DNA of 64,000 nucleotides, taken from the NCBI RefSeq assembly GCF_015712065.1, contig NZ_JACFYZ010000017.1:20709-84708 (forward strand), given 5' to 3'. Of the stretch, positions 9,526 to 20,853 are shown piece after piece (the first letter of the stretch is position 1; every line of letters begins with the position of its first letter). Made by a program: the position numbers and the translations under genes. The stretch comes from Ectopseudomonas chengduensis. Lineage in GTDB: Bacteria; Pseudomonadota; Gammaproteobacteria; Pseudomonadales; Pseudomonadaceae. Under the pieces are notes generated by a model, which worked only from the letters and a program-made list of their open reading frames with translations, was not told the origin of the DNA and made no database searches.

Positions 9526-10656
9526 ATGAATGACACCAACGCCAACGATCAGCCTGACGTTTTCCCCTATCTGCAGCTGATCCACCAGCACGTCGGCTCG
9601 GACCTGTTCTTCAGCGTCGGCGCACCGCCGCACATGAAAGTGGAAGGACACAGCCAGCCGGTGGACCAGCGCATCTTGAAGGCCGGAGAGGTGCAACAGC
9701 TGGCCTATCAACTGATGACGCAGAAGCAGGTCGCCGAGTTCGAGCGCGATCTGGAGATGAATCTGGCGGTCAGCCTGCAGGGCTCCGGACGTTATCGGGT
9801 CAACCTCTATTACCAGCGCGGCGAAGTGGCCATGGTGGTGCGCCTGATCAAGAGCCAGATTCCCAGCTTCGAGGCGCTCGGTCTGCCAAAAATGCTGGAA
9901 AAGCTGGCCATGCAGGATCGCGGGCTGATCCTGATCACCGGCGCAGCCGGTTCGGGCAAGTCCACCACCCTGGCGGCGATGCTGGATTTCCGCAATCGCC
10001 ACAAGAGCGGGCATATCGTCTGCATCGAAGACCCCATCGAATTTCTCCACAGCCACCAACGCTCGATCATCGACCAGCGGGAAGTCGGCCTCGATACCCA
10101 CAGCTTCGACGACGCCCTGCGCAACGTGCTGCGCGAGGCGCCGGACGTGATCATGCTCGGCGAGATCCGCGACGCCGCGACCATGCAGCACGCGCTGCAT
10201 TACGCCGAAACCGGCCACCTGTGCGTGGCAACGCTGCATGCCACCAGCAGCAGCCACGCCATCGAGCGTATCGCCCGCTTCTTTCCCGACGCCGCCCGCA
10301 AGCAGGTGCTGGCCGACGTGGCGCACAACCTGCTCGCGGTGATCGGCCAGCGCCTGGTACCGGGCATCGCGCAAAAACGCGTGGTGGCAGTGGAGCTGAT
10401 GCTGGGCACGCCCTACATTCGCGACCTGATCCAGCGCGATGAGTTGGAGGAGTTGCGCGAAGCCACGGCGCGAGCGGCCGAACAAGGTCTGCAAACCTTC
10501 GACCAGCATCTGTTCGCCCTGCTCGAAGCCGGCCGTATCAGCCTGGCCGAAGCGCTCAAGTTCGCCGACTCGCGGACCGACCTCAGCCTCAAGTTCAAGC
10601 TCGAGCGCGGCTTCTCCGCCGACGACGCCGAACTCAAGGTACTGCGCGACGGTTGA
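9526..10656 (+). CDS. PilT/PilU family pilus retraction-type ATPase
   Basis: A 376-residue hexameric secretion-type ATPase. The N-terminal domain opens with a QLIHQHVGSDLFFSVGAPPH stretch characteristic of PilT/PilU. Walker A GAAGSGKST is at about 139-147. The Asp box, a Walker B region ending MLGEIRD, and a His box (ATLHATSS) follow in order. In the pilus system PilT and PilU power retraction of type IV pili. This copy stands alone with no pil or yggS neighbour, so it is probably an extra paralogue rather than pilT or pilU themselves. The start was placed at ATG 9526, since the upstream frame is antisense to the binding protein. The ribosome site is weak. Confidence 0.85.
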   Translation: MNDTNANDQPDVFPYLQLIHQHVGSDLFFSVGAPPHMKVEGHSQPVDQRILKAGEVQQLAYQLMTQKQVAEFERDLEMNLAVSLQGSGRYRVNLYYQRGEVAMVVRLIKSQIPSFEALGLPKMLEKLAMQDRGLILITGAAGSGKSTTLAAMLDFRNRHKSGHIVCIEDPIEFLHSHQRSIIDQREVGLDTHSFDDALRNVLREAPDVIMLGEIRDAATMQHALHYAETGHLCVATLHATSSSHAIERIARFFPDAARKQVLADVAHNLLAVIGQRLVPGIAQKRVVAVELMLGTPYIRDLIQRDELEELREATARAAEQGLQTFDQHLFALLEAGRISLAEALKFADSRTDLSLKFKLERGFSADDAELKVLRDG

Positions 10657-10744
10657 CTGGCTTTATCAGCGATTTCGGCCGATGCTCATCTATACAGGCC
10701 GAAACCATAATTCCTCATCGGCCGTCTTTCAGGGGGGCCGATTC

Positions 10745-12385
10745 ATGCTGACCCTGCTGCATTTGCTGTCAGCCATTGCCCTGTTGGTCTGGGGCACACA
10801 CATCGTACGTACCGGCATCCTGCGCGTGTTCGGCTCGCAGTTGCGCAAGGTGCTCAGCCACAATATCGGCCGCCGGCCGCTGGCGTTCGTCGCCGGCATC
10901 GGCGTCACGGCGCTGGTGCAGAGCAGCAACGCCACGGCTTTGTTGGTCACCTCGTTCGTCGCCCAGGGCCTGATGGCGCTGGCACCGGGCCTGGCGATCA
11001 TGCTCGGTGCTGACGTCGGCACGGCGCTCATGGCCCGCGTGCTGACGCTCAATCTCAGTTGGCTGAGCCCGCTGCTGATCTTTCTCGGGGTGATCTTCTT
11101 CCTCTCGCGGCGGCAGACCCGCGCGGGCCAACTCGGCCGGGTGGCCATCGGCCTGGGCCTGATGCTGCTGGCGCTGGAGCTGATCGTCGCCGCCGCCACG
11201 CCAATCACCGAAGCGCGCGGCATTCGCGTGCTGTTCGCGTCATTGACCGGCGATCTGCTGCTCGACGCGCTGGTCGGTGCGTTGTTCGCCCTGCTCACAT
11301 ACTCCAGCCTGGCCGCCGTGCTGCTCACCGCCACCCTGGCCGGTGCCGGGCTGATCAGCCTGCCGGTGGCCATCGGCCTGGTGATCGGTGCCAACATCGG
11401 CAGCGGTCTGCTGGCCTTTCTCACCAGCAGCCTGCAGAACCCGGCCGGGCGTCGCGTGGCGCTGGGCAGTCTGATCTACAAGCTGATCGGACTGTTGCTG
11501 GTGCTGCCGGTACTGCAGCCCTTGGCCGACTGGCTGGACAGCCTGAACTGGCGCCCGGCGGAGCTGGTGATCTTCTTCCACCTGCTCTACAACAGCCTGC
11601 GCGCCGTGCTGATGCTGCCCAGCGTCGGACTGATGGCGCGCTTCTGCAACTGGCTGCTGCCGGACCGTGCCGACGACAGCGGCATCGCCCGCCCACGCCA
11701 CCTCGACCCCACGGCGCTGACCACGCCGAGCCTGGCGCTGGCCAACGCCGTGCGCGAAACCCTGCGCGTGGGCGACAAGATCGAGGCCATGCTCGGCCAC
11801 CTGCTGCCGGTGCTGGAGCAGAACCAGCCGGCATTGAACAAGGAGCTGCGCCTGCTCAATGACGACGTCGCCAGCCTGTGCCGGGCGGTCAAGCTGTACC
11901 TGGCGCAGATCCCGCGCGAGGCGATGAGCGAACACGAGAGCCGGCGCTGGGCCGAGGTGCTCGAGCTGGCGGTGAACCTGGAGCAGGCCGGCGAGCTGAT
12001 CGAACGCATGCTCGGCAAGATCCAGAGCGAGAAGACCGCGCAGCGCCGAGCCTTCTCCGAGAAAGGTCTGGAAGAGCTGACCAGCCTGCATGGGCAGCTG
12101 ACAGCCAACCTGCGCCTGGGCCTTAACGTGTTCCTCAGCGCCGATCACGCCAGCGCCAGCCAGTTGCTGCGGGAGAAGCGCCGCTTCCGCGCGCAGGAGC
12201 GGCGCCTGGCGCACGCGCATATCGGCCGCCTGCAGCGCCAGGTGCTGCAGAGCATCGAGACCAGCTCATTGCATCTGGAGCTGATCGCCGACATGAAGCG
12301 CCTCAACTCGCTGTTCTGCTCCAGCGCCTATGTGGTGCTGGAGGGCCAGGAGACCGGCGCGCTCAGGCTCGAGGGTGGCGAGTAA
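10745..12385 (+). CDS. Na/Pi cotransporter (NptA/PNaS) family protein with PhoU-like tail
   Basis: A 546-residue protein. Residues 1-300 are membrane helices containing the family signature GVTALVQSSNATALL, with a second related half (LLTYSSLAAVLL). The C-terminal third (about 340-546) is soluble, helical and PhoU-like. The family couples sodium to phosphate movement. In bacteria it may export phosphate or act on other anions. An AGGGGGG ribosome site lies 6-8 bases before the ATG at 10745, 102 codons inside the longest frame. It lies 88 bp after the PilT-like gene and could share its transcript. The end is one base from the convergent NCS2-type permease. Confidence 0.85.
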   Translation: MLTLLHLLSAIALLVWGTHIVRTGILRVFGSQLRKVLSHNIGRRPLAFVAGIGVTALVQSSNATALLVTSFVAQGLMALAPGLAIMLGADVGTALMARVLTLNLSWLSPLLIFLGVIFFLSRRQTRAGQLGRVAIGLGLMLLALELIVAAATPITEARGIRVLFASLTGDLLLDALVGALFALLTYSSLAAVLLTATLAGAGLISLPVAIGLVIGANIGSGLLAFLTSSLQNPAGRRVALGSLIYKLIGLLLVLPVLQPLADWLDSLNWRPAELVIFFHLLYNSLRAVLMLPSVGLMARFCNWLLPDRADDSGIARPRHLDPTALTTPSLALANAVRETLRVGDKIEAMLGHLLPVLEQNQPALNKELRLLNDDVASLCRAVKLYLAQIPREAMSEHESRRWAEVLELAVNLEQAGELIERMLGKIQSEKTAQRRAFSEKGLEELTSLHGQLTANLRLGLNVFLSADHASASQLLREKRRFRAQERRLAHAHIGRLQRQVLQSIETSSLHLELIADMKRLNSLFCSSAYVVLEGQETGALRLEGGE

Positions 12386-12386
12386 C

Positions 12387-13895
12387 TCAGTCGGCGCTGC
12401 TTACTCGCTCGGGCGCGGCCGGCTCCACGCCGCGCCAGGCATACCAGGCGAAGAACAGCGCCATCAGCAGATAGCCGTGGACGAAGTCCGGCGCGGCGTA
12501 CCAGGCCAGTTTCGGTGCGTGCATCAGACCAACGAAGGCCATGCCGGCCGCCACCAGAGCGAAGACGGTGGCCTGGCGGAACTGACGATCGATCACCGCC
12601 ACGCACATGGCACCGAGCAGGATGGCGCTGAACATGGCGCCCTGCCCCAACGCGCCGATGGCACTGGAAATGCCCTCGACCACCTCCGGCGCGCCCCGAT
12701 TGAAGCGAGTCATCAGGTAGTTGGCGAAATACGGCAGCATCGCCAACGCCACTGCAGGATAGTAACGGGCGTGGTTGCTGTTGAACGCCGTGGCGATCAT
12801 CGACATGCCGACGAACACCAGGATCGGCGCCACCACCGATACCGGAATCAGCGCGGCGATGAAGGCGATCAGGCCGAACATGGTCGCCAGGCCGTACACC
12901 GCGCCATTGAGCAGGCTGTAACCACGCCCGGCGCCCATCCACTTCGAACCCACGGTGGCGATGTAAACGGTGGTCGGGAACACGCCGCCGAACAGCGCAC
13001 CGAGCGAGGTGCCGAGCCCATCCACGGCCTGGCATTCGCGCACGCTGTAGCTGTCACCGGCGGCGCTCATGGCCTCGACGTTGTTCATGGTCTCGATGGC
13101 GTTGTACAGAGTGATCGGCAGGATCACCGTCATCAGCGCCAGCAGGGTGGTGAACAGCAGGCCCAGGCCTTCGTACCAGGCCAGGTTGGGCAGCAGCGGG
13201 TAGAAACCCAGGTGGGTGAAGGCATCGCTGAACTTGCCGCCGTCAGCCGCGCCGATCAGGTAGGCCAGCGCTGTGCCGACGACGATGGCGAACAGCGAGG
13301 CCGGCAGACGGAATGGCATGCTCACCCGCGCCACCAGGCCGACGATGGTGATGGCCAGCACCAGCAGGCCGATCACCGGAATTTCCAGAGTCTTGAACAG
13401 CATTTCCCCAGCGATGAAGGTCAGTGCCACCCCGGCCACCGCGCCGAGCATGGCCGCACGCGGTAGATGACGTTGCACCCAATTGCCGATCAGGCTGATA
13501 GCTGCCTCGATCAGGCCACTGATGAAGCACGCGGCCACCGCCACCTTCCACGCCAGTTCTGCATCGCCAGTGAGGTTCTTCGCCGGCAGCAGCACGCCGA
13601 ACAGGAAGACGAACATCACCGGCGTGCTGATGCCGTAGGAAAGCGCGGTGACGTCGGCACGGTTCTCCTTGCGCGCCAGACGCGCGGCGCTCCAGGCGTA
13701 GTAGAAGTTACCGGCCATCACCGCCACCGCCGCCCCCGGCAATACCTGGCCGAACACAATTTCGGCAGGGAAGCCCATGCCCAGCATGCTGATGGCGATG
13801 ATCACGAAGTTGGCGATGTTGTTCTGGAACAGGGCGAAGAAGGCATCGGTATCTTCCTTCTTGTACCAGGGGTAATGCACGCGCGGCGTCGACAT
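12387..13895 (-). CDS. NCS2/xanthine-uracil type permease
   Basis: A 502-residue polytopic membrane protein with about 12-14 hydrophobic segments. It shows weak but recognisable features of the nucleobase cation symporter-2 or AzgA superfamily, including a polar N-terminus and the ALSYGISTPVMF segment. The substrate is probably a purine, pyrimidine or related compound, but I cannot specify it. The gene is on its own transcript, convergent with the Na/Pi gene with one base between stops. It begins 114 bp past the end of the TRAP operon, separated by a strong hairpin terminator. Confidence 0.65.
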   Translation of the reverse strand: MSTPRVHYPWYKKEDTDAFFALFQNNIANFVIIAISMLGMGFPAEIVFGQVLPGAAVAVMAGNFYYAWSAARLARKENRADVTALSYGISTPVMFVFLFGVLLPAKNLTGDAELAWKVAVAACFISGLIEAAISLIGNWVQRHLPRAAMLGAVAGVALTFIAGEMLFKTLEIPVIGLLVLAITIVGLVARVSMPFRLPASLFAIVVGTALAYLIGAADGGKFSDAFTHLGFYPLLPNLAWYEGLGLLFTTLLALMTVILPITLYNAIETMNNVEAMSAAGDSYSVRECQAVDGLGTSLGALFGGVFPTTVYIATVGSKWMGAGRGYSLLNGAVYGLATMFGLIAFIAALIPVSVVAPILVFVGMSMIATAFNSNHARYYPAVALAMLPYFANYLMTRFNRGAPEVVEGISSAIGALGQGAMFSAILLGAMCVAVIDRQFRQATVFALVAAGMAFVGLMHAPKLAWYAAPDFVHGYLLMALFFAWYAWRGVEPAAPERVSSAD

Positions 13896-13965
13896 GCTGG
13901 CTGCGTCCTTGTTGTCTGAGTGGTCAGGCCGGCGAGTCTAGCAATCCGCGCCCAGGGCATAAACG

Positions 13966-13991
13966 AACAAGGCAGCCGAAGCTGCCTTGTT
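13966..13991 (-). terminator. Hairpin terminator after the TRAP operon
   Basis: A perfect 11-bp stem (AACAAGGCAGC paired with GCTGCCTTGTT) encloses 4 bases. On the minus strand the loop reads TTCG, a very stable tetraloop. It lies 19 bp past the TRAP permease stop and before the NCS2-type gene. The following minus-strand bases (CGTTTATG) are only partly T-rich. Confidence 0.75.
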
Positions 13992-14009
13992 GTCAGTTGC
14001 CAGGCTAGG

Positions 14010-16568
<2,559 letters not shown>

Positions 16569-16601
16569 GGGGCGAACCTGCATTTGAGTAAACGGAAAAC
16601 G

Positions 16602-16632
16602 GCAAAACCCGCGGGCCTGAGCCTGCGGGTTT
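16602..16632. terminator. Hairpin between TAXI binding protein and TRAP permease
   Basis: AAACCCGC pairs with GCGGGTTT across a GC-rich loop. On the minus strand a TTTTG run follows the stem. It lies just ahead of the permease start, so it may attenuate read-through from the binding-protein gene. A weaker GGCCCTG/CAGGGCC hairpin sits at 16684-16710. Confidence 0.5.
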
Positions 16633-16714
16633 GTTTAACACTAGAAGCGAATCGAGTGACGCGCCTGGCGACGCATCACGAACGGCCCTGACCGGCTGGC
16701 CGACAGGGCCCAAA

Positions 16715-16766
16715 GAGGGTGTTTACAAAGCAGCATGGCCGAGCGCAGCAATTTGTAGACACCCTC
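16715..16766 (-). repeat. 15-bp inverted repeat just after the TAXI binding-protein stop
   Basis: Left arm GAGGGTGTTTACAAA (16715-16729) and right arm TTTGTAGACACCCTC (16752-16766) pair over 15 positions with one G-U. The loop is 22 bases. It begins 6 bp after the stop codon of the binding protein. Stem-loops at this place commonly protect the upstream mRNA and lower permease expression. Confidence 0.65.
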
Positions 16767-16772
16767 GAAGGC

Positions 16773-17744
16773 TTACAGCCAGCCGCGTTCTTTGTAGTAA
16801 CGCTCTGCACCCTCATGCAGCGGGGCAGTCAGACCGACCTTGATCATGTCCTCTTCCTTCAGGTCAGCGAAGGCAGGGTGCAGACGCTTGAAGCGATCGA
16901 TGTTGTCGAACACCGACTTGACCAGTTGGTAGACCACTTCCGGATCGGCCTTGGCGCTGGTGGACAGCACGGCCTTGCCGCCGATGGACGGCGTCGGCTG
17001 ATCGTTGCCCTTGTACAGACCGCCAGGGATGTCGGCCTTGGTGTAGTAGGTCTTCTCGGCCAGCAGCTTGTCGATCTCGGCGCCGGTCACCGGAACCAGA
17101 ACGGCGTCGGTGGTGGTGGTAGCTTCCTGGATCGCGCCATTCGGATGACCGACGAAGTAGGTCATGGCATCGATGTTGTTGTCGCCCAGAGCGCTGGCCT
17201 GTTCGGCCGGCTTCAGCTCGGCAGCCAGGGCGAAGGCAGAGCGATCCCAGCCTTTGACAGCCATGATCTCTTCCAGGGTGTCACGCTGACCGGAACCCGG
17301 GTTGCCGACGTTAACGCGCTTGCCCTTGAGATCATCGAAACTGGCGATGTTGGCGCTACGACGGGCGAGGACAGTGAACACTTCGCTCTGCAGCGAGAAC
17401 ACCGCACGGATATCGCTCATCGCACCTTCGGCTTCGAACGGTGCAGCGCCGTTGAGAGCCTTGAACTGGTGGTCGGACTGCATGATGCCGAAGTTGAATT
17501 CGCCGCTGCGAATGCCATTCACGTTGGCCACACCGCCGCCGCTGGCCGGCGCGTTGCACTTGATGCCGTGCTCAGCCGAGCCACGGTTGAGGAAGCGGCA
17601 GATGGACTGACCGGCCACGTAATAGACGCCGGTCTGGCCGCCGGTGCCGATGGTGACGAATTTCTCTTCGGCCTGTGCCATACCACTCAGGGCAGTACCC
17701 GCGAGCGCGGCGGACAGGACCCATGCCAAGGATTTGCCTTTCAT
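16773..17744 (-). CDS. TAXI-family TRAP transporter solute-binding protein
   Basis: A 323-residue periplasmic protein. A signal peptide (MKGKSLAWVLSAALAG, cleaved near GMAQA-EE) is followed by FVTIGTGGQTGVYY, the diagnostic start of TAXI proteins. It hands substrate to the fused permease encoded downstream. The start at 17744 has an AAGGAG ribosome site seven bases away, so the 65 codons further upstream in the longest frame are not used. About 190 bp with two hairpins separate it from the permease. A divergent AraC-family gene lies 170 bp away and is the likely regulator. Confidence 0.92.
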   Translation of the reverse strand: MKGKSLAWVLSAALAGTALSGMAQAEEKFVTIGTGGQTGVYYVAGQSICRFLNRGSAEHGIKCNAPASGGGVANVNGIRSGEFNFGIMQSDHQFKALNGAAPFEAEGAMSDIRAVFSLQSEVFTVLARRSANIASFDDLKGKRVNVGNPGSGQRDTLEEIMAVKGWDRSAFALAAELKPAEQASALGDNNIDAMTYFVGHPNGAIQEATTTTDAVLVPVTGAEIDKLLAEKTYYTKADIPGGLYKGNDQPTPSIGGKAVLSTSAKADPEVVYQLVKSVFDNIDRFKRLHPAFADLKEEDMIKVGLTAPLHEGAERYYKERGWL

Positions 17745-17914
17745 GGGATATCTCCTTTTTCTGTTGTTTTGAGCGAGCGTGCCTTGTGAGCGACGTCCGG
17801 GTGGGAAGTCTAACTGCTTGCGACGAATATGCACGCCTTGTTGACCAACCGGTCGTAACTCATTGTGTGGGGCGCAGGCTATCGTCCAACCCCGGCATTG
17901 GGCAGAATCGACCA

Positions 17915-18943
17915 ATGTCGAACGTCCCTCATGAATCATCGCAGGCCTCGGTCAGCGCCAGTCTGACCCAGGCTGTGCTGCACGCAGCCAGTCGGCTCGG
18001 CCTCGACCGTCAGGCGCTGCTCAGCGTCTGTAACCTGACTGACCAGCAACTGGCTGATCCCGACGCGCGCATCCCCTTCAGCGTCCAGCAGACCCTCTGG
18101 CATGAGCTGGACTCACGCCTGCAGCACCCGGAACCCGGCCTGCTGCTCGGTCGCAACCTCACCCCAGGCCCATTCAGCGTGCTCAGTTATCTGCTGCAGA
18201 GCAGCGCCACCCTGGGCGATGCGCTGAACGCCGCACTACGCTATCAGCGCCTCGCTGGCGAGGGCGGCGAACTGCATATCGATACTCGCGACGACAGCCT
18301 GTTGCTGCTGTACCGCCCATTGCATCCGCAGCATCCGGCAACCCGCATCCGCGTCCTGGCGATGATGGCCTGCTGGGTGCAGATGACCATGCCGCTGCTC
18401 GACGACTTCCGCCTGCTCGGCGCGCAATTTCGTCACGCTGAACCAGCCGACCTTGCGCCCTATCAGGACGTGTTCGCCTGCCCACTGCAGTTCGCCAGCG
18501 ACGACTACGCCATCGCCCTGCCCCGGACCCTGGGCCAGGCGCCCCTGATCCAGGCCAACCCGCCGCTGCAGCAACTGCTGCGCCAGCATGCCGAAACCCT
18601 GCTCGCCCGCCTGCCCAGTGCCAGCCTCAGTGCGCGGGTCATCGGCCTGCTCGGCGAGCAACTGGCACACGGCGAACCCGACCGCGCCGAGCTGGCCCGT
18701 ACGCTGAACCTGAGCGAACGCACCCTGCAGCGCAGGCTGGCCGAAGAGGGCTGCAGCTATCAGCACCTGCTGGCCGACACGCGCCGCCAGCTGGCCGAAC
18801 AACACCTGCGCGACGGACGCCTACCTGCGGCGGAAATCGCCCTGCTGCTGGGCTACTCCGAACCCAGCGTATTCTTCCGCGCCTTCCGCCAGTGGACCGG
18901 CCTGACCCCTGGCGAATACCGCGCCCAGCACGGCACTGCCTGA
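17915..18943 (+). CDS. AraC-family transcriptional regulator (Arabinose_bd N-domain)
   Basis: A 342-residue regulator. The N-terminal about 200 residues match the Arabinose_bd type seen in OruR-like proteins (FSVLSYLLQSSATLGDALN). The C-terminal two helix-turn-helix motifs include LARTLNLSERTLQRRLAEEG and the family end IALLLGYSEPSVFFRAFRQW. It is transcribed away from the TAXI/TRAP genes, and the shared 170-bp region suggests it controls them, which is inference. The ATG at 17915 was chosen because the upstream frame is antisense to the binding-protein gene. Confidence 0.85.
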   Translation: MSNVPHESSQASVSASLTQAVLHAASRLGLDRQALLSVCNLTDQQLADPDARIPFSVQQTLWHELDSRLQHPEPGLLLGRNLTPGPFSVLSYLLQSSATLGDALNAALRYQRLAGEGGELHIDTRDDSLLLLYRPLHPQHPATRIRVLAMMACWVQMTMPLLDDFRLLGAQFRHAEPADLAPYQDVFACPLQFASDDYAIALPRTLGQAPLIQANPPLQQLLRQHAETLLARLPSASLSARVIGLLGEQLAHGEPDRAELARTLNLSERTLQRRLAEEGCSYQHLLADTRRQLAEQHLRDGRLPAAEIALLLGYSEPSVFFRAFRQWTGLTPGEYRAQHGTA

Positions 18944-19139
18944 GGCACAGGTTCGCTCGCCAACACGGCGGTCCTGGGCACCATTCGCCACGCACATCAC
19001 CGAGCATCCCGCGGCGCAAAACAGCCGCGACGGCATCAGCGCATCACCCGTATCGATGATGACTATGCCTGTGCCTGGCGTGCGCTGCCTGGACCCGAGG
19101 GGTTAGAGTGGCCGGCCATGCAACGAGGAGAATTCCCCA

Positions 19140-20141
19140 ATGAGCCGACTGGCCTCCATCAAGCTCTCCACCCTCGACCTGGCGCCGATTCGCGACGATG
19201 GCGATGCCGCTCAGGCCCTGCACAATTCGCTGGCGCTGGCCCGACATGTCGAGAGCCTCGGCTTCGAGCGATTCTGGGTGGCCGAGCACCACAACATGGA
19301 CGGCATCGCCAGCTCCGCCACCTCAGTGCTGATCGGCTATTTGGCCGCCGGCACCTCGAAAATCCGCCTGGGCGCTGGCGGCGTGATGCTGCCCAACCAT
19401 GCGCCGCTGGTGATTGCCGAACAGTTCGGCACCCTCGCCACGCTCTATCCCGGGCGTATCGAACTGGGCCTGGGCCGCGCGCCCGGCGCCGATCAGTACA
19501 CCGCCCATGCCCTGCGCCGCAGCCGCGATGGTAGCGCCGACGACTTCCCCAATGACGTCGAGGAACTGCAGGCCTACCTCGGCCCGCGCCAGGAAGGGCA
19601 ACGGGTGATCGCCATGCCCGGGGCGGGCACCAATGTGCCGATCTGGCTGCTCGGCTCCAGCCTGTTCAGCGCCCAGCTGGCCGGCATGAAGGGCCTGCCT
19701 TACGCCTTCGCCTCGCACTTCGCACCGCGCTACATGCACGAGGCGATCCGCATCTACCGCAACCACTTCCGCCCCTCGGCGGTGCTGGACAAGCCTTATG
19801 TGATGCTTGGCGTACCGCTGCTGGCAGCCGACAGCGATGAGCAGGCGCAGTACCTGGCCACCTCCGCGTTCCAGCGCATCCTGGCGCTGATCCGCGGCCA
19901 GAGCCTGGTGCAACGCAAGCCCGTACCGAGCATGGACGGCCTGTGGCTGCCGCACGAGCGCCAGGCCGTGGGCGAGTTCTTCGGCCTGGCTACCATCGGC
20001 GGGCCGCAGACCGTGCGTCAGCGCCTGGAACAGTTGCTGGAGCAAACCGAAGCGGACGAGCTGATCTTCACCTGCGACATGTACGACTTCGCCGACCGCC
20101 TGCACGCCTTCGACATCCTCGCCGAGCTGCAACACGGCTAG
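19140..20141 (+). CDS. LLM-class flavin-dependent oxidoreductase (luciferase-like)
   Basis: A 333-residue soluble protein of the bacterial luciferase-like, single-component family (YhbW-like). Recognisable segments are SLGFERFWVAEHHNM, SSATSVLIGYLAAGT and RIELGLGRAPG, together forming the FMN/F420-type TIM barrel. AGGAGA lies 7-8 bases before the ATG. The substrate is unknown. A 142-bp palindromic repeat begins exactly at the last base of its TAG stop codon. Confidence 0.88.
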   Translation: MSRLASIKLSTLDLAPIRDDGDAAQALHNSLALARHVESLGFERFWVAEHHNMDGIASSATSVLIGYLAAGTSKIRLGAGGVMLPNHAPLVIAEQFGTLATLYPGRIELGLGRAPGADQYTAHALRRSRDGSADDFPNDVEELQAYLGPRQEGQRVIAMPGAGTNVPIWLLGSSLFSAQLAGMKGLPYAFASHFAPRYMHEAIRIYRNHFRPSAVLDKPYVMLGVPLLAADSDEQAQYLATSAFQRILALIRGQSLVQRKPVPSMDGLWLPHERQAVGEFFGLATIGGPQTVRQRLEQLLEQTEADELIFTCDMYDFADRLHAFDILAELQHG

Positions 20142-20282
20142 CAGGCCGTTGAAAAACGTAGGCGAGGCAGCCAGTGCAAGGCAAAAGCAGGCGAAAAAGC
20201 GGAGTTTACGAGCTGTAAATGAGCATTTTGAGCCTGCTTTTAACGTAGCAATGGCAACGCAGGTAGTTTTTCAACAGCCTGC
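20141..20282. repeat. 142-bp palindromic element with 17-bp inverted ends (MITE-like)
   Basis: The ends GCAGGCCGTTGAAAAAC (20141-20157) and GTTTTTCAACAGCCTGC (20266-20282) are inverted copies with one mismatch. An inner pair, AAAAGCAGGC and GCCTGCTTTT, is nested inside, so the element could fold as one long hairpin. It has no coding capacity. Confidence 0.8.
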
Positions 20283-20368
20283 TAAGTGCGAACTTGTACG
20301 CGTGACAGCCCTCTGAATCAGAACAGGCCGCCAGATCGGTGGCCCCGTTCATACGATGGGAGACGCAT

Positions 20369-20794
20369 ATGAAGAAGACAGCTTCGGCCCACTGGCAAGG
20401 TGGTATCAAGGACGGCAAAGGCACCATCTCTACCGAAAGTGGCGTCCTCAAGGACTCGCCCTACGGTTTCCACACCCGCTTCGAGGACAAGCCCGGGACC
20501 AACCCCGAAGAGCTGATCGGCGCCGCTCATGCGGGCTGCTTCTCCATGGCGCTGTCCAAGGAGTTGGGCGACGCCGGCATGACCGCCGAGAGCATCGACA
20601 CCAAGGCGCAAGTGACCCTGGAAAAGGTCGAGGGCGGCTTCGAAATCAGCGCCGTGCATCTGACGCTGCGCGCGAAGATCCCAGGCGCCGAACGCGCCGC
20701 CTTCGAGAAAGCCGTGGAAGCTGCCAAGACCGGCTGCCCGGTATCCAAGGTACTGAACGCCACGATCACCCTGGAAGGCATACTCGAAGCCTGA
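20369..20794 (+). CDS. OsmC-family peroxiredoxin
   Basis: A 141-residue protein of the OsmC peroxidase family, which reduces organic hydroperoxides. Both reactive cysteines are present: C57 in GAAHAGCFSM and C113 in TGCPVSKVL. The length matches OsmC of about 143 residues. The ATG at 20369 has GGGAGA upstream; ten further codons in the longest frame are not expected. It follows the palindromic element, whose right end is 86 bp upstream. Confidence 0.9.
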   Translation: MKKTASAHWQGGIKDGKGTISTESGVLKDSPYGFHTRFEDKPGTNPEELIGAAHAGCFSMALSKELGDAGMTAESIDTKAQVTLEKVEGGFEISAVHLTLRAKIPGAERAAFEKAVEAAKTGCPVSKVLNATITLEGILEA

Positions 20795-20807
20795 CCTTGC
20801 ACCCGCG

Positions 20808-20832
20808 GCGCCCCCATTGATCAGCGGGGCGC
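20808..20832. terminator. Possible bidirectional hairpin between convergent genes
   Basis: GCGCCCC and GGGGCGC form a 7-bp GC stem around 11 bases, between the osmC-like stop and the lipoprotein stop. No T-run follows on either strand. Confidence 0.35.
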
Positions 20833-20853
20833 GCCGTGCGGATCAGCCCTGGC

